Assembly: GCA_030683195.1 (NCBI GenBank)
Contig: JAUXQA010000201.1
Span: 1-7,037, forward strand
From: Rhodoferax sp.
GTDB lineage: Bacteria > Pseudomonadota > Gammaproteobacteria > Burkholderiales > Burkholderiaceae_C
Length of the DNA: 7,037 nt
Direction of reading: 5' to 3'
Notes under the pieces: model-generated
Database searches by the model: none
The model's input: the letters and a program-made list of their open reading frames with translations, nothing else
What the model was told of the DNA's origin: nothing
Shown: one piece after another, positions 5,802 to 7,037 of the stretch
Layout of the letters: each line of letters opens with the position of its first letter
How positions within the stretch are numbered: position 1 is the first letter of the stretch
Position numbers and translations under genes: made by a program

Positions 5802-7037
5802 GTGCAAAAATCGGCCATGCCTCACTTCCTCAAAGCTTATGGACTGCGCCTCATGGTGTGGTGCGTGCTATCCGCGATCGGGTGTGCACTCCTAGCGCGC
5901 CTGGAACTCGTCCAATTGCGCGAAGCCTTTGAGACCGATGCCCGGATCAGCCACCGCCTGCTCAGCCAGCGCGCCGTCCAGCATGAAGCGGTGCTGGCCA
6001 CCCTGGCCCTGCTGCAGCCTGTGGCTCCCCAAAACGACGCGGACCCTGCCGAGCGGCGCCTGTCATCGGTGTACCCCCAGATTCTGAGCGTGCAGCGTCG
6101 CATCCCCGGCGCCCCCTGGCCCAGCGCCAGCCTGGACGAAGCGGAGAAGACCTCGCGCCAGACCCGGGCCGCTGCAACTGCCGATCTGGATTTCACGGGG
6201 GAACGCGGGCGATACCAGCTGGTGCTGGCGGCACAGCCCGCCAGCTACGCCTTGTTGATTGACGTCCACAGCACCATTCCCTGGAACGAGTGGTCCATGC
6301 CGGTGCAAAGCAGTCTGGTGCGTGTGACCCTTGAATCTGCTGGACAGACCTTTGTCATCCAACCCGGGCGTCTGGGCGAGCACGGTTGGCGCTATGAGTT
6401 TCGCAAACCGCTGGCCAGTGTGAGCCAACCCTTTGAGGTGGTGGCCCTGCGCCAGGTGGGCTGGCAAGAGCTGCCCTGGGGGCTGTTTTCCCTGTGGACG
6501 GTTGCAGCAGGCGGCATGCTGGTAGCCTGGTCAGCCTGGCAACGCCAGCGCAGTGAGCGCCGCCGCGCGGAGGAACTGCTGCGCGTGGGCCGGGTGGCCC
6601 GACTCAACACGCTGGGCGAACTGGCTGCCGGCATGGCCCATGAATTGAACCAGCCTCTGACGGCCATTCTGGCCAACACCCAAGCTGCCAAACGACTGCT
6701 GCAAGACGACCCGGAAGAGCTGCCCACTGCGCTGCAAGCCATGGACCAGGCCGTCGCCCAAGCCCACCGCGCCGCCGCTGTTCTTGGGCGCTTGCGACGC
6801 ACGGTGGAGCGCCCCCACCGGCTGCAACTGCCCGGAGAATCGGTGGACCTTGAGCAGGCGGTGCGCAATGCGCTCTACTTGCTGGAGCCGGAATGCAAAC
6901 GCCTGGCCATCACATCGGTCGTGCACACGGCGCAACCCACCCTGGTGCTGGCCGAACGCATTGCCCTGGAACAAATCGTGCACAACCTGCTCACCAATGC
7001 ACTCCAGGCCCTGAGCGGGGTGCGCGCCAGCGAGCGG
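5802..7037 (+). CDS. Membrane sensor histidine kinase, N-terminal 412 residues (3' end outside the window)
   Basis: This is the sensor of a two-component system in the inner membrane: it should autophosphorylate on His280 and pass the phosphate to a response regulator. A first membrane span lies at about 15-33. A region of about 190 residues that I cannot assign to a known sensor fold follows (34-223, presumably periplasmic), then a second span at about 224-246. An Arg-rich linker leads to the HisKA domain (about 264-330) with the H-box GELAAGMAHELNQPLTAI. The HELNQPL form is typical of the FixL/DctB/DctS group of kinases. The ATPase domain begins near 345, and its N-box (QIVHNLLTNALQAL, Asn395 and Asn399) is the last element before the sequence ends. 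The G-boxes lie beyond the window. GTG 5802 is preferred because GGAGGAG lies 4 nt upstream; ATG 5817 is the alternative. The frame is open from the preceding gene's stop to the last base. The signal is unknown. Confidence 0.92.
   Translation, partial: MQKSAMPHFLKAYGLRLMVWCVLSAIGCALLARLELVQLREAFETDARISHRLLSQRAVQHEAVLATLALLQPVAPQNDADPAERRLSSVYPQILSVQRRIPGAPWPSASLDEAEKTSRQTRAAATADLDFTGERGRYQLVLAAQPASYALLIDVHSTIPWNEWSMPVQSSLVRVTLESAGQTFVIQPGRLGEHGWRYEFRKPLASVSQPFEVVALRQVGWQELPWGLFSLWTVAAGGMLVAWSAWQRQRSERRRAEELLRVGRVARLNTLGELAAGMAHELNQPLTAILANTQAAKRLLQDDPEELPTALQAMDQAVAQAHRAAAVLGRLRRTVERPHRLQLPGESVDLEQAVRNALYLLEPECKRLAITSVVHTAQPTLVLAERIALEQIVHNLLTNALQALSGVRASER

Noticed and set aside
6063..6983. 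Minus-strand frames of 134-158 codons opposite the histidine kinase gene
   Set aside because: The plus strand carries a continuous kinase frame with H-box and N-box. The reverse frames are Arg/Ser- or Gly/Gln-rich shadows.

Overview
The window looks like a stretch of chromosome from a high-GC betaproteobacterium, most likely order Burkholderiales and perhaps the Comamonadaceae. This is inferred from the protein families and the strong G/C bias at third codon positions. It is not a database result. I see no insertion sequence, phage gene, tRNA, rRNA or CRISPR array. Most of the window is ordinary, well-preserved core-type coding sequence.

Layout: (1) positions 1-201 (+) hold the 3' end of a small DUF3297-type gene. 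(2) Convergent to it, with only 21 nt between the stops, 223-2274 (-) encodes an M3 zinc metallopeptidase of the peptidyl-dipeptidase Dcp type, probably cytoplasmic. (3) A divergent region of about 190 bp leads to a 49-codon ORF at 2465-2614 (+). It encodes a hydrophobic, probably single-span peptide with a strong ribosome binding site, and a terminator-like hairpin lies just ahead of that site. (4) 2706-5438 (+) encodes a secreted, probably periplasmic, two-domain M16 (insulinase/pitrilysin superfamily) zinc peptidase. (5) After an 84-bp gap with a perfect 9-bp inverted repeat and an 8-bp direct repeat, 5523-5738 (+) encodes a 71-residue protein with two CxxC knuckles (zinc-ribbon-like). (6) 5802 to the window end (+) is the first 412 codons of a membrane sensor histidine kinase, starting at GTG and cut off by the window edge.

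Functionally, two unrelated zinc peptidases flank a small membrane peptide: Dcp handles cytoplasmic oligopeptides and the M16 protein acts outside the inner membrane. The histidine kinase would report a periplasmic or membrane signal to a response regulator, probably encoded just beyond the window. I see no convincing sign of a new defence or mobile system. The least explained items are the two small ORFs and the structured DNA or RNA directly ahead of their start codons.
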